Source: Kutzneria sp. CA-103260 (GTDB lineage: Bacteria; Actinomycetota; Actinomycetes; Mycobacteriales; Pseudonocardiaceae). From it: a stretch of 64,000 nt of DNA. The DNA lies in the NCBI RefSeq assembly GCF_018263855.1, contig NZ_CP073318.1, positions 7,316,001 to 7,380,000 of the forward strand. Direction: 5' to 3'. A model generated the notes under the pieces. It saw only the letters and a list, made by a program, of their open reading frames with translations, did no database searches and had not been told where the DNA came from. This document shows, one piece after another, positions 24,630 to 33,171 of this stretch; positions within the stretch are counted from its first letter, which is position 1, and every line of letters begins with the position of its first letter. The translations under genes were made by a program, and so were the position numbers.

Positions 24630-26641
24630 CGCAGCACCACCTGTACGGCGTAGGGCATGACCTGACTCATCTCGGGATCGTGGTCGAGTGGCACCGCGAC
24701 CGGGATCCGGCCGTTGCTGCACAGCGCCTCGACCATGTTGCGCAGTCCGGTGTCCGGCCGCTGTCGAGCGGGCTCGTCACCGCGTAGCCGTGGCGGCAGC
24801 TGGGGCACCGGCGGCGGTGCGTAGGCGTGCTGGGAGTGCATGCGGGCCTGGCAGGCCAGCAGGACCTGCTCGAGGCCGTCGCGCAGCGCGTCAGTCACCC
24901 GGGGTGCGCTGGCGTAGGCCACGGTCTCGGCGCCGAGGCAGAACGCGAACGTGGGCACACCGAGCGATCCGGTGGCGTCGTAGACCACCACCGGGGTGTC
25001 GAACACCGCCAGCAGTTGCCGGTAGCGCTGGCCGATCTCGTCGAGTAACACGTATCGAATGTCCACAACGGACAATGGCGGCCGGTCGCCGGCGAGTTCG
25101 GCGACGGTCAGGTCGAGACAGCGACCGGCGACACCGGCGGTCACGGCCTCGGCCCAGTCGTACCCCGCGGTGGCGCCGGCGGAGCGCAGCGCCGGAAACA
25201 CGGTTTCGACGGGCACCTCGCACGGTTCACCGTCGGTCAATCGCGTTCCCCACACCCGGCCCCGCAGTGCGCCGGAGGTGAGAGCGACGAGAGGATCCGC
25301 GGGGTCGCCCCCACCTTTCGGCTCCTCGGAACCGGCCGCGGCCAGCAGTCGGCGTGGATCGACGAACAGCGACCCGTGGACGGCGAAAGCCCGCACCGCC
25401 GCGCGGTGGCGAGCGGCGGCGAAGTCCGGGCCGGCGGCGATCACCGGGATCAGCGCGCGCCGCTCGCCCGGCAGGCAGACCGGGTCGGCGACGGTCACCT
25501 CGGACACGTGCAGCGGAAGCTGGGCGAAGTCCCGCTCGCCGATCGCACGGAACGGCCCGAGACGGTCGTCGACGAGTTCGGCGGCCCGGCGCGAGAAAGT
25601 CTCCTCGTCCAGCCGGGGTCCGCGGCTCAACCGGTTGACGTTGTGTCGGAACTCGTCAGCCGTCTGCGGCCGGGCCGAACCCGCGAACGGATGCGGCAGC
25701 ACCCGGTGGTACGTCGTGCGCAGGGTCCGCAGGTCGAATCGAGCCAGCCGGGGGCGGACATCGTCGGTGTCGGCGAGCCCGGTCACCTCCTGGAACACGC
25801 GGTGGACCACATGGTCGGCCAGCACGGCGGCGGCGTCCGGCGTCGGCGGCTCGGTGTCGTCCTCCTGCTCCGGCAGCGAAAGCCGCAACCGCGCGTCGTC
25901 CCAATCGCCCCGGCCCATCGACGGCAGCGGGTCGATCCACGCCTCCGCGCCGGTCATGACCACCTGCAGCAGCCGGGTCCCGCTCTGGTGGCAGATTCGC
26001 GTCAGCACCCGGGTCCTGGCCAGGGAGACGCGGTCCGAGACGTGCACGACCACGGTGGCGCCGGCGATCATCTGCTCGAACCGGCCGGGCTCGGGCTCAC
26101 CGACCACCAGTCGTTCGACCCCGCGGCGGCGAGAGCGAGAGCTCCCGAGCACTCCCCTGAGCTCGTCGAGATCGGTCGCGCAGTCGTCCGTCACCATCAC
26201 CGTGACGTTGTCCATGCCTGACCGCGGCCCGGCGGCCGCGCAGGCGACCAGGCTCCGACCGGCGCCGATCACCACCGTCGGGCAGTTGCGGTACCGGACG
26301 AACCGCAGGACGGCGGTGTCGGCGAAGTCGTCGATGAAATGCACCTCGGCCGCGTGCGGCGCCAGCACCTGGTCCGGCGGCAGGCCGCGGGTAGCGACGT
26401 CCTTCACGAGCCCGCGCTCGTGCAAGGTGCGCACGACGTCGCTGACGAAGGCGCCTCGGTCCGCCGGCAGGTGCGCGACGAGGTCGTCCAGGGACCGCTG
26501 CCCGTCGAGGAACGGGGCCAGCCGGTCGATCCACGCGGCGATGGTCTTGCCGGTCAGCGTGACCGGTCCCTTGTTGGTGAGCCAGTACACCCCGTCCGGG
26601 ACCGGCGCGAAATACGCGTCCCGCGCGAGTTGGGGTTTCAT
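24626..26641 (-). CDS. Ocin-ThiF-type cyclodehydratase partner with leader-binding RRE (TbtF-like)
   Basis: The gene encodes 671 aa. Residues about 15-85 (YWLTNKGPVTLTGKTIAAWI ... VRTLHERGLVKDV) form a PqqD-like RiPP recognition element that should bind the precursor leader. A Rossmann/E1-like segment follows (TVVIGAGRSLVACA). The C-terminal half has YcaO-like remnants (AGYDWAEAVTAGV) without obvious ATP residues. In thiopeptide systems this protein delivers the leader to the YcaO enzyme. The start shares one base with the stop of the dehydrogenase (TGATG), and the end overlaps the YcaO gene by 4 nt. Much longer ORF calls here are read-through of an open frame. Confidence 0.88.
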   Translation of the reverse strand: MKPQLARDAYFAPVPDGVYWLTNKGPVTLTGKTIAAWIDRLAPFLDGQRSLDDLVAHLPADRGAFVSDVVRTLHERGLVKDVATRGLPPDQVLAPHAAEVHFIDDFADTAVLRFVRYRNCPTVVIGAGRSLVACAAAGPRSGMDNVTVMVTDDCATDLDELRGVLGSSRSRRRGVERLVVGEPEPGRFEQMIAGATVVVHVSDRVSLARTRVLTRICHQSGTRLLQVVMTGAEAWIDPLPSMGRGDWDDARLRLSLPEQEDDTEPPTPDAAAVLADHVVHRVFQEVTGLADTDDVRPRLARFDLRTLRTTYHRVLPHPFAGSARPQTADEFRHNVNRLSRGPRLDEETFSRRAAELVDDRLGPFRAIGERDFAQLPLHVSEVTVADPVCLPGERRALIPVIAAGPDFAAARHRAAVRAFAVHGSLFVDPRRLLAAAGSEEPKGGGDPADPLVALTSGALRGRVWGTRLTDGEPCEVPVETVFPALRSAGATAGYDWAEAVTAGVAGRCLDLTVAELAGDRPPLSVVDIRYVLLDEIGQRYRQLLAVFDTPVVVYDATGSLGVPTFAFCLGAETVAYASAPRVTDALRDGLEQVLLACQARMHSQHAYAPPPVPQLPPRLRGDEPARQRPDTGLRNMVEALCSNGRIPVAVPLDHDPEMSQVMPYAVQVVLR

Positions 26642-28026
26642 CAGGACTTGCCCTCCCGGTCGGCCCCGGTGGACCGCTGTGGCCGCCGGCTGCCCAACGT
26701 GAACGCGCCGACACTCGATTCGGTCATCGGGTCCAGGCCGGTCGCCTCGGCGAAGAATTCGGCGCCGCCCACCGCGATCGCGCAGGGAGCCAGCGCCATC
26801 GCGGTCGCGACGAGGTACATGTTCTGGTACAGCACACCGACGTGCTTGAGCATGAGGGCGTATCCCGTGCCCTCGTACTTCCACATCAGCCGGCCGAACC
26901 GGGCGCTGACCACGAACAGCACCTGTGGCAGGCCGGCCCACTTCAGCAGCGCCCGCAGCGGGGCCGGCTGCGCCGACCCGCGGACGAGCCGGTGGGCGTG
27001 GGCGTCGTAGTGGTAGAGCCCGGCGTGCAGCCCGGCCACCGATCGCACCACCGGGTAGATCTCGAGTTCGTGCAGGCCACCGCCGGCCGGGTAGGGCCGG
27101 TCGGAGATCTCCTGGCCGCCGTACTCGCCGACGCCGCGCACCCGCGCGCAGCGAAAGAGGAACTCGCCGAGTTGGTCGAGCGTGAGCGGGTTGTCCTCGT
27201 CGCCTTCCCGCACCGAGCGGCGGTCCTCGATCACCGTCGTGAGCGTGGAGTCGTCGGCGCGCAGCCGGGCCAGATCCGGTTTCGGCAGGGGGACGGCCGG
27301 CCCGTCGAAGGGCCGGTGGCGTCCGGGCAGCGGGGCGAATCGGCCCTTCGCCCAGTAGGTGCCGCCGGTGCCGTCGATCTTGCTGCTCTGGTGGTGGAAC
27401 AACAGTTCGTGCGTGCTCCACTGCGCCAGTCGCAGCTCGTCGGTCTCGGCGTCCGGCTGGTGCGTCAGGAAACCCGCACGCCACAGGTCCACGACCAGCC
27501 TTCGGCCGACCTCCGCGGAAAGCTGGCCAGGGGCATCGGTTCGGGACATCGACGTCAACGATCCACCCACGAACGCCAGCACCCGGGAATCGTGGATGCG
27601 CACGTCGCACGTGGCCGCGGCCGACTCCACGAGCATGTCCGCGCCGTCGCGGCGCAGCACGGCGAAGCGGGACAACGCGACGCGGTCCGGCACCGGATCC
27701 TGCCCGGCGCTGTTCCGGCGGCGGCGTGGCCACACCGTGTACAGCGGCTGGTTGTCGTTGCCCCAGACCGTGGTCGTGAGCCACCCCCCTGACCGCAACT
27801 GCTGCAGCAGCGGCATGGTGAACCCGTCGTCCAGCAGGTCGTCCACGGTGCAGGCGGTTGCCAGCCGGCGCAGCGTCGCGAGCTGTTCCGCGGTCAGCCG
27901 TCCCAGCGACTCGCTACGCGGACGGGCGACGAGGAACACCTCGCCGCCGTCACCCACCGCGCAGTGCACCCCGGGAGGCAGCCGCACGGTCTCGGACACC
28001 GCCATGTGCGTGGGGCCGTCGATCAC
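26641..28026 (-). CDS. SagB-type FMN azoline dehydrogenase (TbtE-like)
   Basis: The gene encodes 461 aa. The C-terminal 250 residues are a nitroreductase-fold FMN oxidoreductase (TTVIEDRRSVREGDEDNPLT, YPAGGGLHELEIYPVV, MLKHVGVLYQNMYLVATAMA), preceded by about 200 residues of the kind seen in thiopeptide dehydrogenases. It would oxidise azolines to thiazoles or oxazoles. The GTG at 28026 overlaps the stop of the pyridine synthase by 4 nt (28023-28026) and is favoured by this coupling; ATG 28005 is an alternative with no ribosome-binding site. Confidence 0.88.
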   Translation of the reverse strand: MIDGPTHMAVSETVRLPPGVHCAVGDGGEVFLVARPRSESLGRLTAEQLATLRRLATACTVDDLLDDGFTMPLLQQLRSGGWLTTTVWGNDNQPLYTVWPRRRRNSAGQDPVPDRVALSRFAVLRRDGADMLVESAAATCDVRIHDSRVLAFVGGSLTSMSRTDAPGQLSAEVGRRLVVDLWRAGFLTHQPDAETDELRLAQWSTHELLFHHQSSKIDGTGGTYWAKGRFAPLPGRHRPFDGPAVPLPKPDLARLRADDSTLTTVIEDRRSVREGDEDNPLTLDQLGEFLFRCARVRGVGEYGGQEISDRPYPAGGGLHELEIYPVVRSVAGLHAGLYHYDAHAHRLVRGSAQPAPLRALLKWAGLPQVLFVVSARFGRLMWKYEGTGYALMLKHVGVLYQNMYLVATAMALAPCAIAVGGAEFFAEATGLDPMTESSVGAFTLGSRRPQRSTGADREGKS

Positions 28027-29120
28027 GTCGTACCACGCAGAACGAGCTCACTCGGATCGGCCGCGTCACCTGGCGCCGGGAGGACGACTTCGGCGGCCGG
28101 CCGCCCGTAGAGGTCCTCCGCCGCGTTGGCGGCGAGATGGCACAGCAGGAAGCGCTCGGCCGGCGCCAGTCCCAGCCTTGTCAGGTGCAGATAGGTGTAG
28201 TTGAGCATCAGTCGGTATTTGGCGAACCAGACCTGGTCCACCACCACGTCCTTGCGAGCCCGGTGCAGCGGACTGCGGCGCATTCGCTCGGCGTGCTCCG
28301 CACTGTCCGGGCTCGGGGCGGGCGCCAGCCTGAGCAGGTCGGACTCGATGAGCTCCGCCCCGCGCCGCCAGTACGGCCTCATCACCTCCACCCACGGCCG
28401 AACGAACGGCACGCACGGTCCAGCGCCGTCGACAGTGGCGAGCACCGCCTGGACCCTGCTGGTCAGCGCCTCCGCATGCTGCTCGTGGTGCCGCTGCCAG
28501 GCGGGGCGCAGACCCTCGCCCTCGGGCATCCACGACAGGAATGCCTCGGCGTGCGAACGGAAAGACACGAACCCCCGCGCGAAGCCAACTCCGGACAGGG
28601 CGTGCGCGGTGGCCACCATCAGGTCGAAGCCCAGTCGCAGCAGTTGCCGGCCGTTGCGCACGGCCTCGGCCATCTCGAAGGCGAGCGGGGTGGTGTCGAC
28701 GTAGAAGTCGGCGAGCAGGTCGGCCGTGGCCGTGGTGCCGAGCACGTGCAACCGCTGGTCGTAGTACGCCTCGTGCATGGAGTTGTCCGGCCGCAGCGGC
28801 AGCAGTTCGCCACGCTCCTGTTCCAGTTCGGCCAGTCGCGTGTGCTGGGCGTGCAACTGCTGCGGGTCGACGACCGCGGTGGACGGTCGGTCACGGAGAA
28901 ACCCGCCCACCACCTCGGACACCGCCGGGAGCACGCCCTCGTCGTACATCCGTTGGTCGGCCTCGAAATTGAGCCGCAGATGCGGGCCCCTCAGCCAGTG
29001 CGGCACGTAGTAGGCCCGCACGCCGGCCGGGAGCTTCTGGAACAGGGGCCGCACCGCGTCCAGGACCAGGTCGGTCTTGTCGGCGTCGTAGTAGTAGACG
29101 TGCACGCTGTGCCACCGCAC
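28023..29120 (-). CDS. Thiopeptide-type pyridine synthase (TbtD-like)
   Basis: The gene encodes 365 aa. The N-terminus WHSVHVYYYDADKTDLVLDA and the motif YVPHWLRGPHLRLNFE match the LanB C-terminal-related family that in thiopeptides performs the formal [4+2] cycloaddition of two dehydroalanines and expels the leader. The length is right for a stand-alone pyridine synthase. GTG at 29120 lies 3 nt after the stop of the elimination enzyme and no other start is plausible. Its presence predicts a macrocyclic, pyridine-containing product, although the core peptide here is unusual. Confidence 0.85.
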   Translation of the reverse strand: MRWHSVHVYYYDADKTDLVLDAVRPLFQKLPAGVRAYYVPHWLRGPHLRLNFEADQRMYDEGVLPAVSEVVGGFLRDRPSTAVVDPQQLHAQHTRLAELEQERGELLPLRPDNSMHEAYYDQRLHVLGTTATADLLADFYVDTTPLAFEMAEAVRNGRQLLRLGFDLMVATAHALSGVGFARGFVSFRSHAEAFLSWMPEGEGLRPAWQRHHEQHAEALTSRVQAVLATVDGAGPCVPFVRPWVEVMRPYWRRGAELIESDLLRLAPAPSPDSAEHAERMRRSPLHRARKDVVVDQVWFAKYRLMLNYTYLHLTRLGLAPAERFLLCHLAANAAEDLYGRPAAEVVLPAPGDAADPSELVLRGTT

Positions 29121-29123
29121 GGC

Positions 29124-30104
29124 TCAGTTCTCCTTGGTCAGGTCGTGAACGGTCCGGCCGGCCAGGTACCGCAGCGCGCTTTCGCCGCCGATCGAGAGGC
29201 CGATCCGGTTGCACATCAGGTGTGCGCACTGGTCGAGCACCCGCAGCACCGCGGCCTGGGTGTCGACGGCCGCACCGCGGTTGGGCCGCCAGGGAACGAA
29301 CCGGCCGAGCGCGATCTCGTCCGCGACCACGTCCCGGGCCCGCGTCACCGACCGTGCCCAGAGGGTGTTCGTGCCCTTGTGCGGCAACAGGTGCAGCGCC
29401 GCGGTGGCGGCCCGCATCCGATCGGCGATCGCGTGCAGCCGCTCGTGCTGCCGGCGGTAGCGCTCCTCCATCTCGCTCACGGTCTTCTTGTCCCATCCCG
29501 GCGGCAGCATTGCCATCCCCGCGGAGGACAGACCCAGATACGCCCGCAGCTCAGCCGAACCCGGCACGCACAGGAACCACGTCAGCAGGATCAGACAGAA
29601 CGCGAGCGTCGCTCGCTGATCGGGTGACGGCCGCGCGGCCAGCATCTCCAGCGCGATCTGACTCGACTCGCCGAAATGCCTTTCGATGGCCAGGATCGAC
29701 TTCCCGTCGCCGAACTTGTGGCCCTCCCGCATGTACGGGATGAACACCACCGAGTTGTTCGGGTACATGCGGGGCAACGGCGTCGTCGCCTCCAGCTGCG
29801 CCATCTGGGCGGCGGAGCGGGCGTACTCCTTCTCGTCGAGCCGGTCCGGCGCCGGGCGCCGTCGCAGGTACTCGTCGCAGCGTCGCTCGACGAACTCCCG
29901 CACCTCCACGCCGGACCGGCCCCGCGCGGGGCGCACCCGCAGGCGGATGTGCGGGCCGCCGTCCCAGTAGCGTAGGAAGAAGAACTGTCGTGCCAGTCTC
30001 CGCCGCACCAGGTCCCTGGTGAGCGGGGAGATCAACTCCCCGACCAGAACGTCCAGATCTCCGTGGTAGAACACGTGGGCGCTGACCCAGTCATGCCCGC
30101 TCAC
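29124..30104 (-). CDS. Thiopeptide-type elimination enzyme, SpaB C-terminal family (TbtC-like)
   Basis: The gene encodes 326 aa. The N-terminus WVSAHVFYHGDLDVLVGELI and FFFLRYWDGGPHIRLRVRP are diagnostic of the SpaB_C domain. In split thiopeptide dehydratases this protein removes glutamate from glutamylated Ser/Thr to give dehydroamino acids. The GTG start immediately follows the stop of the glutamylation enzyme (TGAGTG), and the next gene begins 3 nt after its own stop, so the three enzymes are translated as a block. Confidence 0.87.
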   Translation of the reverse strand: MSGHDWVSAHVFYHGDLDVLVGELISPLTRDLVRRRLARQFFFLRYWDGGPHIRLRVRPARGRSGVEVREFVERRCDEYLRRRPAPDRLDEKEYARSAAQMAQLEATTPLPRMYPNNSVVFIPYMREGHKFGDGKSILAIERHFGESSQIALEMLAARPSPDQRATLAFCLILLTWFLCVPGSAELRAYLGLSSAGMAMLPPGWDKKTVSEMEERYRRQHERLHAIADRMRAATAALHLLPHKGTNTLWARSVTRARDVVADEIALGRFVPWRPNRGAAVDTQAAVLRVLDQCAHLMCNRIGLSIGGESALRYLAGRTVHDLTKEN

Positions 30105-32792
30105 TCACACCTCACTCGCGGACAACTCAATGATGAATTCCGTCACGCGCGGGTCGGCGGGATCGAGCCCGCACCCACCTTCGGGTGGCGGCAACGCCTC
30201 GTCGAAGATCACCAGCCCGCCGCGGTCCTTCAGCATGTGCTCGAAGGCCGCGCCGAGGAAGAAGTTCGCGAAGTCCACGAACATCGGCTTGCGGGCCTTG
30301 GAGAAGAACTGGCTGCGCGGGTCCCCGTCGGGATCCATCACGCGCACATAGCAGCGTTCGGGGATGCCGGACGCGCGCAGCCAGGCGACCATGCGGAGCA
30401 GGTAACCCGCGTCGTCCTCGCCGGCGGCTCGGGCCGGCACCTCGGCGACGGGAACGAACCAGCGGGCCCGTTGGAGGGTGACTCGGCCGACCTCGACCCT
30501 GGGCAGGTGGCGGGGAACGTCCGCCTCGTCAAGCGGATAGACGGGTGAGTAGGCGGCGTGCAACAGGTGCGCCGGTCCGAACGCCGCCAACAGCAGGTGG
30601 GCGGCCGGGGGCAGCAACGTGTCCCCGAGCATGCCCAGGTGGGCCGGCAGCACGTGAACGCCGAGCCGGGTGGAGCGCAGCCGAATCAGGTCGGTCTCGG
30701 CGTCGTGCACCACGGTCAGGTCGGACAACGGGATCCGTTCGCCGTCGGGCCGGTCGCTCGTGGTGAACGGGTAGTCGATCTCGTAGGGGGCCATCGGCAC
30801 CCGGAGGTTCACCGAGTAGTCGAAGACGCCGGATATCTCGACGACCACCGGATCCGTGCCCCGCATCCGCGACGGCGCCGAGGCCTGGTGTTTTGGGGCG
30901 GGCTGCGCCGCGCCCGCCTGGGCGGCCAGCCGCAACCATCGGCTGCGGCCCCGTCCGTAGCCGCCGCCCACCATGTTGAGCGCGAGCCTCAGGTCATCGC
31001 CGGTCAGGTACGGCTGCACGTAGCAGGCGACGGAGTCCGGCGTGCCCACCCACGAGGGCCAGCTGTCGACGAGCCGGGCCAGCCCCTGCGAAGCGACCCG
31101 GGCCACGCCCGAGTCGTCCGTCGCCGACAGGATGAAGTCCAGGGACCGGACCCGTAGCCGATGCAGTTCCGCCATCCGGGGCAGCGAGGACCGCGCCAGA
31201 ACCCAGGACGGCAGCGGTATGGCGAACTGGATCAGGGGACGCAGCTCGGCCAGCCACGGCTCGCACTCGCCCTCCGGGCGGCGAAGGTCTTGCTGGATCG
31301 CCTGGTGCAGAACGAGGAACGGCACCCTGGCGCCCGGACCGAACCGGTGGCCGACATAGCTGGCGATGGACAGCCGGGTCGGCAGCAGCCAGTCGTGCAG
31401 CGCCAGCCAGCGCCGCACGACATCCAGGTCGTCCAACGCCGGCCGCCACTGCGGCAGGGCACACTTCAGCCGAGCGTGCGGGAACATCGACGTCTCGTGG
31501 GTGGGGGCTTTGCTCATCCGCTCGATCGCCGGCGCCGGCAGGTCGAGGCGAGTCGCGAGGGCGCTCACCTGCTCCGCGGGCACGTCCCGGGTGGTCGGCT
31601 GAACGTCCAACGCGAACGGACGGTTCAGCTCGGCTCGCAGCTGATCCATCAGCTCGACGACCTCCGGGCCGACAGTGTCGTCGGCGTCCGCCGACCGCAG
31701 CCAGGCGAGCAGTTCCGCCAGCGGCCGCTCGGACTGGTCGAGGACCGGGAGCAGATGTTCGAGCAGGCCGATTTCCACCAGCCGGTCAAGGAACGGGCGC
31801 AGTTGCGCCGGGTCGGCGCCGGTATGCGCGGTCAGCAGCGCCACCAGCTCGGACGCCGTCCGGCGGTCGCCCTCCTGGCGGACGATCCGCAGGCACTCGG
31901 CGAGCGCGGGCGACATCGGCACCCTCATGATCGACTCATCCGGGCGGGGCCCGAGGAAGCGCACGGAGTCGTCGGTGACCAGCGCGCTCGGGTTGAGGCG
32001 GACGGGCAGGCCGCCCCCGAGGGCCGGTCGGCCGACCAACTCACGGACCAGTCGTCCCAGCACTGCGCGGTCGAATTCGAGCACCCCTCGCACCGTCAGC
32101 TCTCCGGCGACGCCGACGGCGGGCCCCCGGTCGGTCCAGTCGCCGAGCACGCTCGTGGTGAACGTGCTGTAGGGACTGGTCTTGGCCGCCGCTCGGGACA
32201 GATAGCGCGCCATCCCCACGAGGGTGCGTCGCCGCAGCCTGCGACTGTCGTCGGCGAGCCACTTGTGCATCTCGGCGAACAACGCCGGGCTGGCCCGGCG
32301 CAACGCGTTCTGGAACAGCGGGTGCGCGCAGGCGCGACGCAGCGGCTCCTGTTTGCGCTCGACGTCGTCGGCAAGTGCTTGCGGCAGCCTCGCGCGGCAC
32401 CGGTCCCGATCCCCCAGCAGGGCCAACCAGCGCTCGACGTCCATGACGAGCTCAGCCGGCAGCGCCAGCGTCACCTGCTCGTTCCATTCCCCCTTGCGCG
32501 GCGCCCGCACCTGGTGGATCGCCCGGCGCAACGCCACGACCCGCGGCTTGACGGGGGACTCCGACAGGGTCCCGATGACGTCGAACAGCGCCTGCTCGAG
32601 CACTTCCGCCGCGGCGGCCAGCCCCCGATCGAGGTCGATGATCTTCTCAACCAGCTCCCACGACTCTTCGAGACGCAGTTCCTGGAGCACTGACGCCGGC
32701 AGTCCCGTGACCCGGGCGACAAGCGGAGTCTCCAGCCGGTATCGGCTTAGTGCCTGGACCTTTCCGTTCAGCGGTCCCGCCGCCAGTACCAC
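30105..32792 (-). CDS. Split LanB: tRNA-Glu-dependent Ser glutamylating dehydratase component (TbtB-like)
   Basis: The gene encodes 895 aa, the size of the stand-alone lantibiotic dehydratase N-terminal domain in thiopeptide clusters. It has the family opening (LSRYRLETPLVARVTG), the segment RYLSRAAAKTSPYSTFTTSV (the KTSPYSTFT motif) and the late part RVMDPDGDPRSQFFSKARKP. It would transfer glutamate from Glu-tRNA to core Ser residues. GGAGGAACACAGCC precedes the GTG start. It is the first enzyme gene, 121 bp after the precursor and separated from it by a strong hairpin. Confidence 0.9.
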   Translation of the reverse strand: MVLAAGPLNGKVQALSRYRLETPLVARVTGLPASVLQELRLEESWELVEKIIDLDRGLAAAAEVLEQALFDVIGTLSESPVKPRVVALRRAIHQVRAPRKGEWNEQVTLALPAELVMDVERWLALLGDRDRCRARLPQALADDVERKQEPLRRACAHPLFQNALRRASPALFAEMHKWLADDSRRLRRRTLVGMARYLSRAAAKTSPYSTFTTSVLGDWTDRGPAVGVAGELTVRGVLEFDRAVLGRLVRELVGRPALGGGLPVRLNPSALVTDDSVRFLGPRPDESIMRVPMSPALAECLRIVRQEGDRRTASELVALLTAHTGADPAQLRPFLDRLVEIGLLEHLLPVLDQSERPLAELLAWLRSADADDTVGPEVVELMDQLRAELNRPFALDVQPTTRDVPAEQVSALATRLDLPAPAIERMSKAPTHETSMFPHARLKCALPQWRPALDDLDVVRRWLALHDWLLPTRLSIASYVGHRFGPGARVPFLVLHQAIQQDLRRPEGECEPWLAELRPLIQFAIPLPSWVLARSSLPRMAELHRLRVRSLDFILSATDDSGVARVASQGLARLVDSWPSWVGTPDSVACYVQPYLTGDDLRLALNMVGGGYGRGRSRWLRLAAQAGAAQPAPKHQASAPSRMRGTDPVVVEISGVFDYSVNLRVPMAPYEIDYPFTTSDRPDGERIPLSDLTVVHDAETDLIRLRSTRLGVHVLPAHLGMLGDTLLPPAAHLLLAAFGPAHLLHAAYSPVYPLDEADVPRHLPRVEVGRVTLQRARWFVPVAEVPARAAGEDDAGYLLRMVAWLRASGIPERCYVRVMDPDGDPRSQFFSKARKPMFVDFANFFLGAAFEHMLKDRGGLVIFDEALPPPEGGCGLDPADPRVTEFIIELSASEV

Positions 32793-32836
32793 GGCTGTGT
32801 TCCTCCATCTCTTGGTGGCCCCGATTCCCGGGAAGG

Positions 32837-32878
32837 CCGCGGGTGCCGACGACGCGCCACGCCCATCGGCACCCGCGG
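32837..32878 (-). terminator. Attenuator-like hairpin between precursor and enzyme genes
   Basis: CCGCGGGTGCCGA (32837-32849) and TCGGCACCCGCGG (32866-32878) form a perfect 13-bp stem with a 16-nt loop and no T-tract. Lying between the precursor stop and the LanB-type gene, it probably lets most transcripts stop after the precursor, or stabilises its 3' end, so that substrate exceeds enzyme. Confidence 0.65.
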
Positions 32879-32913
32879 GTTCAATCAGCGGTTCTTGGTG
32901 CTAGTCACCGGCC

Positions 32914-33171
32914 TCAGTGGCCGCCGTGACCGCCCCAGCCACCGCCCCAGCCGCCGCCCCAGCCGCCGTCCCCGCAGCTGCAGGAACCGCCGCAGCTGCA
33001 GCTACCGCCACCGCAGCTGCAGCTACCCGAACAGTGCGACGAGCTGGACGCCTCGTTCTCGGCCATACCGTGACCGGCCGTCAGCGACTCGACGGTCAGG
33101 CCACGGTCGGTCAGCGTGAACACGTCCATCGACAGGTCACCGAGGGCGTACTGAACCTTTTCCGTTACCAT
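32914..33171 (-). CDS. Thiopeptide-leader precursor peptide with unusual Ser/Cys/Gly/Trp core
   Basis: The gene encodes 85 aa. Residues 10-41 contain a textbook thiopeptide leader (SMDVFTLTDRGLTVESLTA, then GHGMAENEA), closely matching the thiomuracin-type pattern VESLTAGHGM. Cleavage after the final Ala would leave a 44-residue core. It opens SSSSHCSG, continues with three SCSC modules separated by Gly, has a single Asp (CGDGG), then three Trp each set off by Gly and ends GGHGGH. It has 7 Cys and 11 Ser in the core and no Thr. AGGAG precedes the ATG. All six core thiopeptide enzymes follow on the same strand. The leader and context make the role near certain; the product is not a known thiopeptide type. 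Confidence 0.92.
   Translation of the reverse strand: MVTEKVQYALGDLSMDVFTLTDRGLTVESLTAGHGMAENEASSSSHCSGSCSCGGGSCSCGGSCSCGDGGWGGGWGGGWGGHGGH
32927..33022. repeat. Internal repeats encoding the precursor core
   Basis: CCGCAGCTGCAG occurs three times (32972-32983, 32990-33001, 33011-33022) and encodes the SCSC modules on the minus strand. Next to it, a roughly 12-bp unit based on CCGCCCCAGCC repeats three times (about 32930-32966) and encodes the Gly/Trp tail. The core thus looks built by tandem duplication of short units. Confidence 0.75.

Noticed and set aside
22656..24653. A 665-aa plus-strand ORF antisense to the YcaO gene
   Set aside because: No domain, biased composition; the minus-strand frame has clear YcaO and zinc-Cys motifs.
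32927..33022. Possible CRISPR-like repeat array
   Set aside because: Units are 11-12 bp, in frame and encode the precursor core; there are no spacers of CRISPR size.
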